Assembly: GCA_900317055.1 (NCBI GenBank)
Contig: ONFF01000001.1
Location: 172,259 to 236,258 of the forward strand
Source: an uncultured Bacteroidales bacterium
GTDB taxonomy: Bacteria > Bacteroidota > Bacteroidia > Bacteroidales > F082
Direction of reading: 5' to 3'
DNA: 64,000 bases
The position numbers and the translations under genes were made by a program. The notes below the pieces were generated by a model. The model did not search any database and was not told the origin of the DNA. It saw only the letters and a program-made list of their open reading frames with translations. Positions 47,949 to 56,951 of this stretch are shown here, piece after piece. How positions within the stretch are numbered: position 1 is the first letter of the stretch; each line of letters opens with the position of its first letter.

Positions 47949-50294
47949 ATGACTAACTACTGCTTTAAGAGCTTGATTCTCACAGCACTATTCGTTTTTA
48001 CTGGTTTCGTGGCCTTTGCTCAAGAAGACAACAGCATTAAGGGTTTCGTCTATGAAGAGTCCACCGGCGAGCCCATGATGTTCACTAACGTTTATCTGAA
48101 GGGCACGACCTTTGGTGGCTCGACTAACGAAAACGGCTATTTCAACATCAACCGTATCCCTGATGGACGCTATACCTTATTAATTACAAGCGTGGGTTAC
48201 GATACTATTCGGGAGACGTTTAACCTTTCAAAAGGCCAAAGTATCAACCGAAAGTATTACATGAAGGAGACCAGTCAGAAATTGGAAACCGTGACGATTA
48301 CTGCCGATAAGATTGAGGCGCGCACCGAGACCAAGACCTCGGTCATCACCGTTACGCCCAAGACCATCACTAAGATTCCGAGCATTGGCGGTCAGGCCGA
48401 CTTCGCCCAATACCTGCAAGTGGTGCCAGGCGTCATCTTCACGGGTGACCAAGGCGGACAGCTCTATATCCGTGGTGGCTCACCCATCCAAAACAAAGTG
48501 CTGCTCGATGGCATGGTGGTCTACAATCCCTTCCACTCCATCGGTTTGTTCTCGGTGTTTGATACCGACATCATCCGCAACGCCGATGTTTATACAGGCG
48601 GCTTCGGTGCTGAATACAGTGGTCGTATTTCCTCCATCATGGATATCTCAACTCGCGATGGCAACAAGAAACGCATTTCAGGTAAACTAGGTGCCAACTG
48701 CTTCGGTGCCAAGGTGATGATTGAAGGCCCGCTGAAGAAAGCCAAGACTCCTGACGATGCCACAATTTCTTTCATCCTCTCGGCCAAGAACTCTTATCTT
48801 GAACAATCCAGCAAGTTCCTCTATCCCTACGCATCCGAGACGGGACTTCCTTTCAACTACCAAGACTTTTATGGCAAGGTTTCGTTGAATGCACCTAATG
48901 GAAGCAAAATCAACTTGTTCGGCTTCTCGTTCAACGACCAAGTGAACAACTATATGTCACTCTCCGATTTTGGATGGAATTCTTATGGCGCCGGCGCCAA
49001 TTTCCTCGTCATTCCGGGCAAGGCTCCTGTGATGATTGAAGGTACGGTCGCCTATTCAAGCTATACTTCACGCATGATTGAAGCGGATAACCCCGACCGT
49101 TATAGCAATATCAACGGCTTCAACATGGGCTTCGACTTCAGCCAGTTCATGGGAAAGAATACCCTGAAATATGGTATTGAAATGTTGGGTTATACAACGG
49201 ATTATCAGACTTATAGTGTTTATGGGCACAACAGGATTGGCGCGAAGTTGAACTCCACTGAGATTGGTGCCTACGCGAAATACAAGGCTGTGTTGGGCAA
49301 GTTCTTGCTGGAACCGAGCTTCCGCTTGCAGTTCTATGCCTCTCTGTCTGAACTGTCGCCAGAGCCGCGTCTCGCCTTGAAGTATAATGCCACCGACCGT
49401 CTGCGCTTGAAGGCTGCAGCCGGTATGTATTCGCAGAATTTTGTGGCAGCTACCAGCGACCGCGATGTGGTCAACCTGTTCTATGGCTTCCTTTCTGGTA
49501 TTGACAACCTGCCAGAGACCTATAATGGAGAAGGAATCAAGAGCAACCTGCAGAAGGCTAACCACTTCATTTTGGGAGGTGAGTTTGACTTGTCGCGCAA
49601 TGCCACACTGAATATCGAAGGCTATTGGAAGGACTTCGTGCAGCTGACCAACATCAACCGTAACAAGCTCTATCCCGACAATCCTGAAAACGCACAAATC
49701 CCCGACTTGCTGAAGAAGGACTTCACTAAGGAAACTGGTGACGCTTACGGCTTCGATGTGTCCTTGAAATATGAGGATCAGCATTGGTATCTTTGGGCCG
49801 TTTATGCTTTGGGTTTCGTGACAAGGGAATACGAAAAAGCCGTGGAAAACGGTGTTGAGTTGCTGCAATATGCACCTCACTTCGACCGTCGTCACAACAT
49901 CAATGTCATTCTGACCTATACTGCTGGCTCAAAGCGTCAGTGGGAGTTTAGTGGCCGTTGGAACTTCGGTACGGGCTTCCCGTTCACGCAAGTGCAAGGC
50001 TTCTACGAGTACTACTCCTTCCAGGATGGCATCAACTTTGACTACACCACTACCAATGGTGAACTTGGCGTACTCTATGGCGACCTCAATGCGGGCCGTC
50101 TTCCTACCTACCATCGTTTCGACCTTGATGTGAAGCGCAAGTTCTACTTTACAGAGAACATCATGTTGGAGGCAGACCTCAGTGTGACCAATGTTTATAA
50201 CCGCAATAATGTGTTCTATGTCAACTTGGTCACCAGCGATATAGCGCGCCAGCTGCCTATCCTTCCCACCTTTGGCTTGACATTCTCATTCTGA
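47949..50294 (+). CDS. TonB-dependent receptor with carboxypeptidase-regulatory-like domain
   Basis: This outer-membrane active transporter has 781 residues. There is a signal peptide (LILTALFVFTGFVAFAQ), then a CarboxypepD_reg-like domain (IKGFVYEESTGEPMMFTNVYLKG, about 27-105). The plug follows (TKIPSIGGQADFAQYLQVVPG ... LYIRGGSPIQNKVLLDG ... VFDTDIIRNADVYTGGF), then a barrel ending PTFGLTFSF. No SusD-like gene follows, so it is not a canonical Sus locus. The ligand is unknown. The oligopeptidase B gene follows after 12 bp. Confidence 0.94.
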   Translation: MTNYCFKSLILTALFVFTGFVAFAQEDNSIKGFVYEESTGEPMMFTNVYLKGTTFGGSTNENGYFNINRIPDGRYTLLITSVGYDTIRETFNLSKGQSINRKYYMKETSQKLETVTITADKIEARTETKTSVITVTPKTITKIPSIGGQADFAQYLQVVPGVIFTGDQGGQLYIRGGSPIQNKVLLDGMVVYNPFHSIGLFSVFDTDIIRNADVYTGGFGAEYSGRISSIMDISTRDGNKKRISGKLGANCFGAKVMIEGPLKKAKTPDDATISFILSAKNSYLEQSSKFLYPYASETGLPFNYQDFYGKVSLNAPNGSKINLFGFSFNDQVNNYMSLSDFGWNSYGAGANFLVIPGKAPVMIEGTVAYSSYTSRMIEADNPDRYSNINGFNMGFDFSQFMGKNTLKYGIEMLGYTTDYQTYSVYGHNRIGAKLNSTEIGAYAKYKAVLGKFLLEPSFRLQFYASLSELSPEPRLALKYNATDRLRLKAAAGMYSQNFVAATSDRDVVNLFYGFLSGIDNLPETYNGEGIKSNLQKANHFILGGEFDLSRNATLNIEGYWKDFVQLTNINRNKLYPDNPENAQIPDLLKKDFTKETGDAYGFDVSLKYEDQHWYLWAVYALGFVTREYEKAVENGVELLQYAPHFDRRHNINVILTYTAGSKRQWEFSGRWNFGTGFPFTQVQGFYEYYSFQDGINFDYTTTNGELGVLYGDLNAGRLPTYHRFDLDVKRKFYFTENIMLEADLSVTNVYNRNNVFYVNLVTSDIARQLPILPTFGLTFSF

Positions 50295-50306
50295 TGTGAT
50301 TAAGTA

Positions 50307-52430
50307 ATGAAAAACACTATTACACCCCCCAAGGCCGCCATCCATCCCCATGAGATGACGGTGCACGGCCATACCCGTATTGATAACTACTATTGGCTCA
50401 ACGAGCGCGAAAATCCTGAGGTGTTGGCCTATCTTGAGGCAGAAAACCAATATGCAGAAGCTTGTCTGAAACATACGGAACCTCTTCAGGAACAGCTTTT
50501 TAAGGAAATCAAGGGACGCATTAAGCAGGATGACAACTCGGTGCCCGTCAAGATTCGTGACCATTACCACTATACGCGTTACGAGGAGGGGAAGGAGTAC
50601 CCCATATTCTGCCGCAAGTATCAAAGTCTTGAAGCGCCTGAGGAGGTTTTGCTTGATGGTAATGTGCTGGCAGAAGGCCATGCTTTCTTCGAAATTGGTG
50701 AGCTCAGCCTCAGTGAGGACGATAAGTTGTTGGCTTACTCTGTTGATACCGTGAGTCGTCGTATCTATACCGTTTATGTCAAAAACTTGGAGACAGATGA
50801 ATTGGTCGGTGAGCCGATTCCTAATACCTCAGGAAATGTGGTCTGGGCCAGCGACAACGCGACGCTTTTTTATGGTGTTAAGGATGAGACCTTGAGGCCT
50901 TGCAAAATCATGCGTCATCGTTTGGGAGCGGCTACTACTGAGGATGTGTTGGTATATGAAGAGTCAGATGAGACTTTTGTCTGCTATATTAGCAAGACAA
51001 AATCTAGGAAATATCTGATTATCAATTCGGATTCAACACTATCATCGGAGTGTCGCATCCTTGAGAGCGACAATCCTATGAACGAATTTCGTGTGTTCCA
51101 GGAACGCCAACCCGATATGCTGTACGGCATCGACCATTACGGTGAGCATTTCTATATCCAGACCAATGCTGACGGTGCGAAAAACTACAAGATTATGCGG
51201 ACACCAATCGGCCAAACGGAAATGGCGCATTGGATGGAGGTCATCGCCCATCGCGAGAAGGTGATGATAGAGGGTTTCACCATCTTCAGTAAGTATTTTG
51301 TCATTGAGGAGCGCGAGAATGGCTTGGTCAATATCAGGATACGGACTTGGGATGGCAGCACAGACTATTATCTTGACTTCGGCGAGCCTGCCTATACCGC
51401 TGGTGTGGGTGCCAATCCCGACTTTGAAGCCGTCACCTTGCGCTATGCCTACAATTCCATGACCACACCTTCGTCGGTCTACGAATGGGATATGGAGAAG
51501 TGCACAAAGACTTTGCTCAAGCGACAGGAAATCGTGGGTGGCTATAATCCAGAAGATTATGTCACCGAGCGTTTGATGGCGCCTTCACATGACGGTGCCC
51601 TGGTGCCGATTTCCATAGTTTATAAAAAAGCTAAGGTCGTTGAGCCTGTCGAAGCGCCGTCTGTAATTGTGTCGGGCTCTTCGACTGGCTCAGGAACCTT
51701 TGACCGTCCACTTGTCCTTTACGGTTATGGTTCCTACGGCTCTAGTACGGATGCTTATTTCTCCGTGGCACGCCTTAGCCTCTTGAATCGCGGTTTCATT
51801 TGGGCCATTGCCCACATCCGTGGTGGCGAGGAGATGGGACGGCAGTGGTACGATGACGGCAAGATGATGAACAAGAAGAACACTTTCCTTGATTTCATCG
51901 CCTGCGCTGAATACCTTATTAATAAAGGTTACACCTCGCCGCAAAAAATGTTCGCCATGGGTGGCAGTGCGGGTGGACTTTTGGTAGGTGCCGTGACCAA
52001 CATGCGTCCTGACTTATGGAAAGGTGTCATCGCTCAAGTGCCTTTTGTAGATGTTGTTACCACCATGCTCGATGAGAGTATTCCGCTCACCACGGGTGAA
52101 TATGATGAATGGGGCAATCCCAATGAGAAAAAGTATTACGACTACATGCTTTCCTATTCACCTTACGATAATGTGGAAGCCAAGGATTATCCAGCCATGC
52201 TCATCACCACGGGATTGCACGACAGCCAGGTGCAGTATTGGGAACCCGCCAAGTGGGCGGCCAAACTCCGCGCCTTGAAAACGGACAAGAATCCTTTGTA
52301 CTTGAAGACCGAGATGGATTACGGCCATGGTGGCGCTTCGGGGCGTTTCGAAGGGTTCAAGGAAGTCGTTTTGGAATATGCCTTCATGCTGGATGAACTG
52401 AATATGATACCATCAAATAACGAAGCATAA
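50307..52430 (+). CDS. ptrB: Oligopeptidase B-type S9 serine peptidase
   Basis: It cleaves short peptides after Arg/Lys. The 707 residues comprise an N-terminal start typical of S9A (HGHTRIDNYYWLNERENPEVLAYL), a seven-bladed propeller, and an alpha/beta hydrolase with catalytic Ser in MGGSAGGLLVG, Asp in TGLHDSQVQYWEPAK and His in DYGHGGASGR. IRGGEEMGRQWYDDGK is characteristic of oligopeptidase B. No signal peptide is seen, so it is probably cytoplasmic. Odd feature: VVEPVEAPSVIVSGSSTGSG at the propeller-catalytic junction is an in-frame insertion of an inverted GAGCCTGTCGAAG repeat (51643-51697). Confidence 0.92.
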   Translation: MKNTITPPKAAIHPHEMTVHGHTRIDNYYWLNERENPEVLAYLEAENQYAEACLKHTEPLQEQLFKEIKGRIKQDDNSVPVKIRDHYHYTRYEEGKEYPIFCRKYQSLEAPEEVLLDGNVLAEGHAFFEIGELSLSEDDKLLAYSVDTVSRRIYTVYVKNLETDELVGEPIPNTSGNVVWASDNATLFYGVKDETLRPCKIMRHRLGAATTEDVLVYEESDETFVCYISKTKSRKYLIINSDSTLSSECRILESDNPMNEFRVFQERQPDMLYGIDHYGEHFYIQTNADGAKNYKIMRTPIGQTEMAHWMEVIAHREKVMIEGFTIFSKYFVIEERENGLVNIRIRTWDGSTDYYLDFGEPAYTAGVGANPDFEAVTLRYAYNSMTTPSSVYEWDMEKCTKTLLKRQEIVGGYNPEDYVTERLMAPSHDGALVPISIVYKKAKVVEPVEAPSVIVSGSSTGSGTFDRPLVLYGYGSYGSSTDAYFSVARLSLLNRGFIWAIAHIRGGEEMGRQWYDDGKMMNKKNTFLDFIACAEYLINKGYTSPQKMFAMGGSAGGLLVGAVTNMRPDLWKGVIAQVPFVDVVTTMLDESIPLTTGEYDEWGNPNEKKYYDYMLSYSPYDNVEAKDYPAMLITTGLHDSQVQYWEPAKWAAKLRALKTDKNPLYLKTEMDYGHGGASGRFEGFKEVVLEYAFMLDELNMIPSNNEA

Positions 52431-52762
52431 TGAAACTTTGTAAAGAAGGAAACTGTTGGAAAGCATGTTACGACCAAGAGCGCAACAAGTACTTTGGTCA
52501 TCTCATGTACACCAACCGTGAAGGGCAGACGCGCTACCTCTATGAGATTACCAAAGAAGTCTTTGATAGGCTGGGGTCGTTTCCCGAAGACTATGACAAC
52601 GATCGACTGATTGAAACGGGACGGTTGCTTTTCCGCTTCGAGGACACAATGTATGGAACCTTGGGCCCTGAGCATTATGTGTATGATGAAAGCTACACTG
52701 AAAGCGATTTTGACAAGGCGTTCGAATCGCTGACAAAGAAACGAAAAAGGAGAAATGCATAA
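52430..52762 (+). CDS. Hypothetical protein, 110 residues
   Basis: A short, charged, soluble protein starting MKLCKEGNCWKACYDQERNKYFGH. It has cysteines at 4, 9 and 13 and a basic end (TKKRKRRNA). The ATG shares its A with the TAA of the peptidase gene, so it is translated from the same mRNA. No family is recognised. The core (YLYEITKEVFDRLGSFPEDYDNDRLI) looks alpha/beta. Real by its coupling and codon use; function unknown. Confidence 0.7.
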   Translation: MKLCKEGNCWKACYDQERNKYFGHLMYTNREGQTRYLYEITKEVFDRLGSFPEDYDNDRLIETGRLLFRFEDTMYGTLGPEHYVYDESYTESDFDKAFESLTKKRKRRNA

Positions 52763-52766
52763 TTCC

Positions 52767-52798
52767 TTGACAAAAGAGGATTAGTTTTGCTATTTTTG
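52767..52798 (+). promoter_or_regulatory. Promoter of the CpeT-like gene
   Basis: TTG (52767-52769) and TATTTTTG (52791-52798), 21 bp apart, 28 bp before the ATG at 52827. Confidence 0.55.
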
Positions 52799-52826
52799 CA
52801 CACTCAAACCGAAGAAAGAATCTGAT

Positions 52827-53420
52827 ATGAAGAGAATAGCATTGGTTATTGCCGCTATATTGTTGGCATTTAGTGGTTTTGCTCAAAAACAGCCCAAGTT
52901 TACCGAAGAAGACGCCAAGCAGTTTTACCGTACCATGCAAGGCGACTATGTCATGCAGGTGAACGATTCCACGACGGCGATGGTGCATTTTGTCCCGATT
53001 TGGGAGAGGCCTGATAACCGTTTCCAATGGATGTATGTGGAGGCGACCATTGACAAAAATGTTGTGTTTCAGAAAGTCCTGGAGGTACAACCTAAGTCGA
53101 GCACAAAGTTTCGCGTCTATCTTCACGACTTGAAGAATCCAGCTGAGTTTGCTGGGAAATGGGCCAACCGCAACTATTTTGACGGTTTTACGCCGAGCAT
53201 CTTGAAGGGTGGGAAGCGCATGACTTTTGTGAAAACCTCCGATTTCTCCTATCAAACCAATGATGGTCCTACACGATATAAGGCTATTGACTGCTTCCCG
53301 CAGGGCGACCTGTTGCATTTCAAGTTCGTGCAGGCGGATGAGCGCTTTTTCATTAAGCGGGTGCCGAAGCGGACAAGCCGAATCATCGGTTATCAAGGAA
53401 TTAAGGAGCTGACAGATTAA
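52827..53420 (+). CDS. CpcT/CpeT-like secreted protein
   Basis: The 197 residues have signal peptide MKRIALVIAAILLAFSGFAQ. A single beta domain follows: TMQGDYVMQV, VHFVPIWERPDNRFQWMYVEA, RVYLHDLKNPAEFAGKW, MTFVKTSDFSYQTN, LLHFKFVQADERFFIKR. The order of these strands matches what I remember of the CpcT/CpeT chromophore-lyase family, which also has many members in non-photosynthetic Bacteroidota with unknown role. It is not expected to bind phycobilins here. It has its own promoter and a strong shared terminator. Confidence 0.65.
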   Translation: MKRIALVIAAILLAFSGFAQKQPKFTEEDAKQFYRTMQGDYVMQVNDSTTAMVHFVPIWERPDNRFQWMYVEATIDKNVVFQKVLEVQPKSSTKFRVYLHDLKNPAEFAGKWANRNYFDGFTPSILKGGKRMTFVKTSDFSYQTNDGPTRYKAIDCFPQGDLLHFKFVQADERFFIKRVPKRTSRIIGYQGIKELTD

Positions 53421-53429
53421 GTAAGATAG

Positions 53430-53485
53430 AAAAGAGGCTCCTTCGGTCGCTGAGCTTGTCGAAGCGTAGAAGGAGCCTCTTTTTT
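53430..53485. terminator. Bidirectional terminator with a TGAGCTTGTCGAAG loop
   Basis: AAAAGAGGCTCCTTC (53430-53444) pairs with GAAGGAGCCTCTTTTTT (53469-53485). The 24-nt loop is a GCTGAGCTTGTCGAAGC repeat that can form its own small stem. It serves the convergent genes on both sides. Confidence 0.85.
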
Positions 53486-55212
53486 CATTTCATCTTAAAC
53501 ACCCAAGCCGCAGTACTCTTCAAGTCGCTGTATTTCAGTCCACTCGTGTCAATGAAAAGTTGACCATCCTTGTATGTCCAAGGCAAGGGTTTTGGGCAAC
53601 CCAACAATGTTACTTTCATATCATCGGTCGGCTTGTCGAGGCTCAACACCAATTGGTCTTCAGGGTATTCCAAGGCGATGGCATAAAGCGCATTCTTGCC
53701 TTGCGTGTAGCAGATGTTGGGCTGTTCACAGGTGTATGTGGCTTTTAAGCCCATGGCGGGCAGCATGCTCCCAACTTGGAATCCGCTCATCACTTGTTTC
53801 TCCATGTTTTTCGATGACCAATACAGACTGATGGTGGCCTCAAGCTCATCTTCCTCAAAGAAGACTTCGATGCTGTGTTGCCCTTGCGCCAATTTCATCT
53901 TGCCAGTCTTCGCTTTTCTTGTGTCTTCGATGACATTTTTCCCGTCAATGATTAGTTTTGCTTTGTCATCGGTTTGGATTTCAAAGGTATAGGTGTCGGC
54001 CGTGCAAGAGAACGCTCCCTGCCAATGGGCTTGGAAATGGTCGCAGCTGATGGCAGGATCGGGAGCGTTGCGCTTCCAGTCGAAGTTGATTTCGCTGTCG
54101 TTGCGTACCACCTTGACAGGCTTCATCTCGTAGAACTTCTTATATGGCCGCGTGCCGTATATGGCTTCGCCGTTGATGTCGAGCCACTTGCCGAGGTCCA
54201 ACAATCTTTCTTGCTGCAACAATGGGATTTTGCCGTCAGCAGCAGGCCCCACATTGAGGGTCATGCCACCACCTGCTGCCACTAAGACGCAGAAATGACG
54301 GATGAGCTCATCGGAGGTCATATAGTTTTCCAAAGGCTCGTTGCGGTTGAGACCAAACGAACGACCCAAACCGCGACATTCCGCCCAAGGCCGGTCGGTA
54401 AGGGTGATGCCTGCACTGTATTCAGGCGTGCGGAATCCGTGCTGTTGTCCGTCGCCCCAACGGTCGTTGACGATAGCATCCTTTCCTACGGTGTTGTAGT
54501 ACCACGAAATAAGTTCGGTGGCATGCCATTGCTCCGCGCTGTTGCGCCATTCGCCGTCGGTGAAAAGGACGGTAGGCTTGTAGCGCGTGACGAGTTCCTT
54601 GAACTGCGGAATCATGTGCGTATCTACATAAGTGCCAATGTTTTCGTCGGGGTCGACATACCAGCGGTGGATGTCGCTTTTCCACTCGGGCAGTGAGTAG
54701 TAGAAGCCCATTTTGAGGCCTTTGTTGCGCACGGCTTCAGTAAGTTCGCCACAGATGTCGCGGTGCGGACCGATTTCAACGGAATTCCAGCCAGGTGCAT
54801 ATTGGCTGGGCCAGAGGCAGAAACCATCGTGGTGTTTCGAGACCAGCAATACATACTTTGCTCCCGATTTCTTGAACAACTCTGCCCACTCGTCAGGATT
54901 CCATAACTCGGCTTTCCACATCGGTGCAAAGTCTTCATATTTGAAGTCCTTGCCATAGATGCGCTCTTGGAAAGCCTTGCGGTCATCGTTGGTCATCAGA
55001 CCACGGTAGTACCACTCGGCATAGCCTTCGAGGCTGGCGTAGGCGGGCACTGAATACACGCCCCAATGGATAAAAATGCCCAATTTGGCATCGGAGAACC
55101 ATTGTGGATAGCCTCGTTCGTTGATGGATTCCCAAGTGGGCTGAACTTGGCCATACAGCGACTTGCCTAGCAGCAAGACCGCAATCAGATAAAAGATGTT
55201 TTTTGCTTTCAT
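53485..55212 (-). CDS. Alpha-L-fucosidase (GH29) with PA14-like insert
   Basis: It removes alpha-L-fucose from glycans. The 575 residues have signal peptide MKAKNIFYLIAVLLLGKSLYGQ and the GH29 barrel. Landmarks are AKLGIFIHWGVYSVPAYASLEGYAEWYYR, LLVSKHHDGFCLWPS, GFYYSLPEWKSD and the nucleophile-bearing TVLFTDGEWRNSAEQWH. GGGMTLNVGPAADGKIP closes the barrel. Then comes a PA14-like region (GAFSCTADTYTFEIQTDD ... LAQGQHSIEVFFEEDE) instead of a plain C-terminal domain. It is probably periplasmic. Its start is 6 bp after a -7 element, so the mRNA is nearly leaderless. Head-to-head with a GH13 gene. Confidence 0.93.
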   Translation of the reverse strand: MKAKNIFYLIAVLLLGKSLYGQVQPTWESINERGYPQWFSDAKLGIFIHWGVYSVPAYASLEGYAEWYYRGLMTNDDRKAFQERIYGKDFKYEDFAPMWKAELWNPDEWAELFKKSGAKYVLLVSKHHDGFCLWPSQYAPGWNSVEIGPHRDICGELTEAVRNKGLKMGFYYSLPEWKSDIHRWYVDPDENIGTYVDTHMIPQFKELVTRYKPTVLFTDGEWRNSAEQWHATELISWYYNTVGKDAIVNDRWGDGQQHGFRTPEYSAGITLTDRPWAECRGLGRSFGLNRNEPLENYMTSDELIRHFCVLVAAGGGMTLNVGPAADGKIPLLQQERLLDLGKWLDINGEAIYGTRPYKKFYEMKPVKVVRNDSEINFDWKRNAPDPAISCDHFQAHWQGAFSCTADTYTFEIQTDDKAKLIIDGKNVIEDTRKAKTGKMKLAQGQHSIEVFFEEDELEATISLYWSSKNMEKQVMSGFQVGSMLPAMGLKATYTCEQPNICYTQGKNALYAIALEYPEDQLVLSLDKPTDDMKVTLLGCPKPLPWTYKDGQLFIDTSGLKYSDLKSTAAWVFKMK

Positions 55213-55218
55213 AATCCG

Positions 55219-55226
55219 CAAAAGTA
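55219..55226 (-). promoter_or_regulatory. -7 promoter element for the fucosidase gene
   Basis: TACTTTTG on the minus strand, ending 6 bp before the ATG; predicts little or no 5' leader. Confidence 0.5.
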
Positions 55227-55266
55227 GTACATTTTTCAATAATTTGGAGATTTGTCTGAGATTTCC

Positions 55267-55274
55267 TAATTTTG
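55267..55274 (+). promoter_or_regulatory. -7 promoter element for the GH13 gene
   Basis: TAATTTTG ends only 4 bp before the ATG at 55279, so transcription should start at or next to the first codon. Confidence 0.5.
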
Positions 55275-55278
55275 CCGT

Positions 55279-56805
55279 ATGAACATCTATCAACTTTTCC
55301 CTCGACTGTTCGGTAACAAACATACCGACTTTCACTTCAACGGCAGCAAGGCAGAAAACGGCTGTGGCACTTTTGGCGACATTGATGAAACGGCTCTTGA
55401 GGCCATCAAGGACTTAGGCTTTACCCATATTTGGCTGACGGGCATTTTGGAACACGCTTCCGAAAGTACAGGCACGCATCCCGACATCATCAAAGGTCGG
55501 GCAGGCTCGCCATACGCAGTGACCGATTATCATGCTGTTGACCCCGATTTGGGCACCATGGATGACTTTGAGCAATTGGTCAGCCGCATTCACAATAAAG
55601 GAATGAAAGTGATTATCGACTTCATCCCCAATCATTTGGCACGGCAGAACAAAGGCTTTGAACCTTGCAATTTCTATTATTGTGAGGGACAAGGTTTTGT
55701 TTCACCTCGCCGAGTAGCTGAACAGCCTTATGAGGAATATCCAGCCAAGGCCACAGGCAACAATGTGTTTTCACCCAATCCTAGTCTAAACGATTGGTAT
55801 GACACAGTAAAACTTAACTACGATTGCCACGACACTTGGGAGAAGATGTTGGAGATTCTGCGTTTTTGGTGCAGCAAGAATGTCGATGGTTTCCGAGTAG
55901 ATATGGCCGAGATGGTACCAGTGGCGTTTTGGCAGTGGGTGATTGGCGAATTGCGTAAGGATTACCAACCTTCGATGATTGCGGAAATCTATCAGCCAGA
56001 CCTTTACAAACCTTTCTTGGATGCAGGATTTAATTACCTCTATGACAAGGTGGGCTTGTACAACACTTTGGAGCGGGTGCTTTGCGAAGGTCACGAGGCG
56101 AAGGAAATCAGTGAGGTGTGGAAAGATCTGCACGACATGGATGAGCACATGCTGCGCTTTATGGAGAACCATGATGAAAAGCGGTTGGCCTCGCCCCAAT
56201 TCGTTGGTGATGCTTTTGCTGCCTTGCCGGCGGTCTCACTCTCTGCCTTAATGAATACAGGTCCTTTTATGGTTTACAATGGTCAGGAGAGCGGGGAAGA
56301 TGCCGTTGGTGAAGTGGGCTACAGTGGCGATGATGGGCGTACCTCCATTTTCGACTATTGCCACATGCCGCAACACCAAAAATGGATGAATGGTGGCAAG
56401 TTCGATGGCGGTGGGTTTAATGAAGCCCAAAAGAAACTCTTTGGCTTTTACCGTAAGCTATTGCATTTCAGAAATGAACATTCCGCTATCAACGAAGGCA
56501 AGTTCTATGATTTGATGTGGTGCAATCCTTGGTATATGAACTTCGACCCGCAATTCGTTTATGCCTTCTTGCGTTATTCCGAAACGGAACGCTTGCTGAT
56601 AATCGTGAACTTCAACCGCAATGAATCACGCGATGTGGAAGTGAAAATCCCGCATGATGCCTTGGCCTTGATGGGCAGAAGCAAAGCCAACGAATTTGAT
56701 ATGAATGATTTTGCTTCTGAGGTGCATCCTGTCCATTTGGAGCCTTCGGAGATGAAAATTGTTGATTTGGATTCGGGCGAGGTAGTGTTCCATGGTATCA
56801 GTTGA
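55279..56805 (+). CDS. Alpha-amylase family (GH13) enzyme, cytoplasmic type
   Basis: It hydrolyses or rearranges alpha-glucans. The 508 residues start at once with the first barrel strand (MNIYQLFPRLFGN). They show FIPNHLARQ, nucleophile in VDGFRVDMAEMVP, acid/base Glu in MIAEIYQPD and the transition-state Asp in FMENHDEKRLA. All three catalytic carboxylates are present. A C-terminal beta domain (LLIIVNFNRNESRDVEVKIP) ends it. No signal peptide is seen, so it acts in the cytoplasm, likely on glycogen or imported maltodextrin with the branching enzyme at 58170. Specificity cannot be read from the motifs. Confidence 0.9.
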   Translation: MNIYQLFPRLFGNKHTDFHFNGSKAENGCGTFGDIDETALEAIKDLGFTHIWLTGILEHASESTGTHPDIIKGRAGSPYAVTDYHAVDPDLGTMDDFEQLVSRIHNKGMKVIIDFIPNHLARQNKGFEPCNFYYCEGQGFVSPRRVAEQPYEEYPAKATGNNVFSPNPSLNDWYDTVKLNYDCHDTWEKMLEILRFWCSKNVDGFRVDMAEMVPVAFWQWVIGELRKDYQPSMIAEIYQPDLYKPFLDAGFNYLYDKVGLYNTLERVLCEGHEAKEISEVWKDLHDMDEHMLRFMENHDEKRLASPQFVGDAFAALPAVSLSALMNTGPFMVYNGQESGEDAVGEVGYSGDDGRTSIFDYCHMPQHQKWMNGGKFDGGGFNEAQKKLFGFYRKLLHFRNEHSAINEGKFYDLMWCNPWYMNFDPQFVYAFLRYSETERLLIIVNFNRNESRDVEVKIPHDALALMGRSKANEFDMNDFASEVHPVHLEPSEMKIVDLDSGEVVFHGIS

Positions 56806-56878
56806 CTTTTTTTTGAGCTGACTTGATGTTTTTTTTAATATAATTACACAAAAAGTGTAGTGTAAATGAAAAAATTTC

Positions 56879-56932
56879 TATTTTTGCATTGCGGAAAATT
56901 CGTTGCGTAAAGTTCGTTACGAAAAGTTCGCA
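56879..56932 (+). promoter_or_regulatory. Promoter and three 14-bp leader repeats of the ATPase gene
   Basis: TATTTTTG (56879-56886) is followed by three tandem 14-mers: GCGGAAAATTCGTT, GCGTAAAGTTCGTT, ACGAAAAGTTCGCA (56891-56932), which lie in the 5' leader. Confidence 0.55.
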
Positions 56933-56951
56933 ATAAAAATATGTAGTTGTT

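Noticed and set aside
47949-52430. A polysaccharide utilisation (SusC/SusD) locus
   Set aside because: The TonB receptor has no SusD partner, and the next gene is a peptidase; the glycosidases lie 3 kb further and are divergently arranged.
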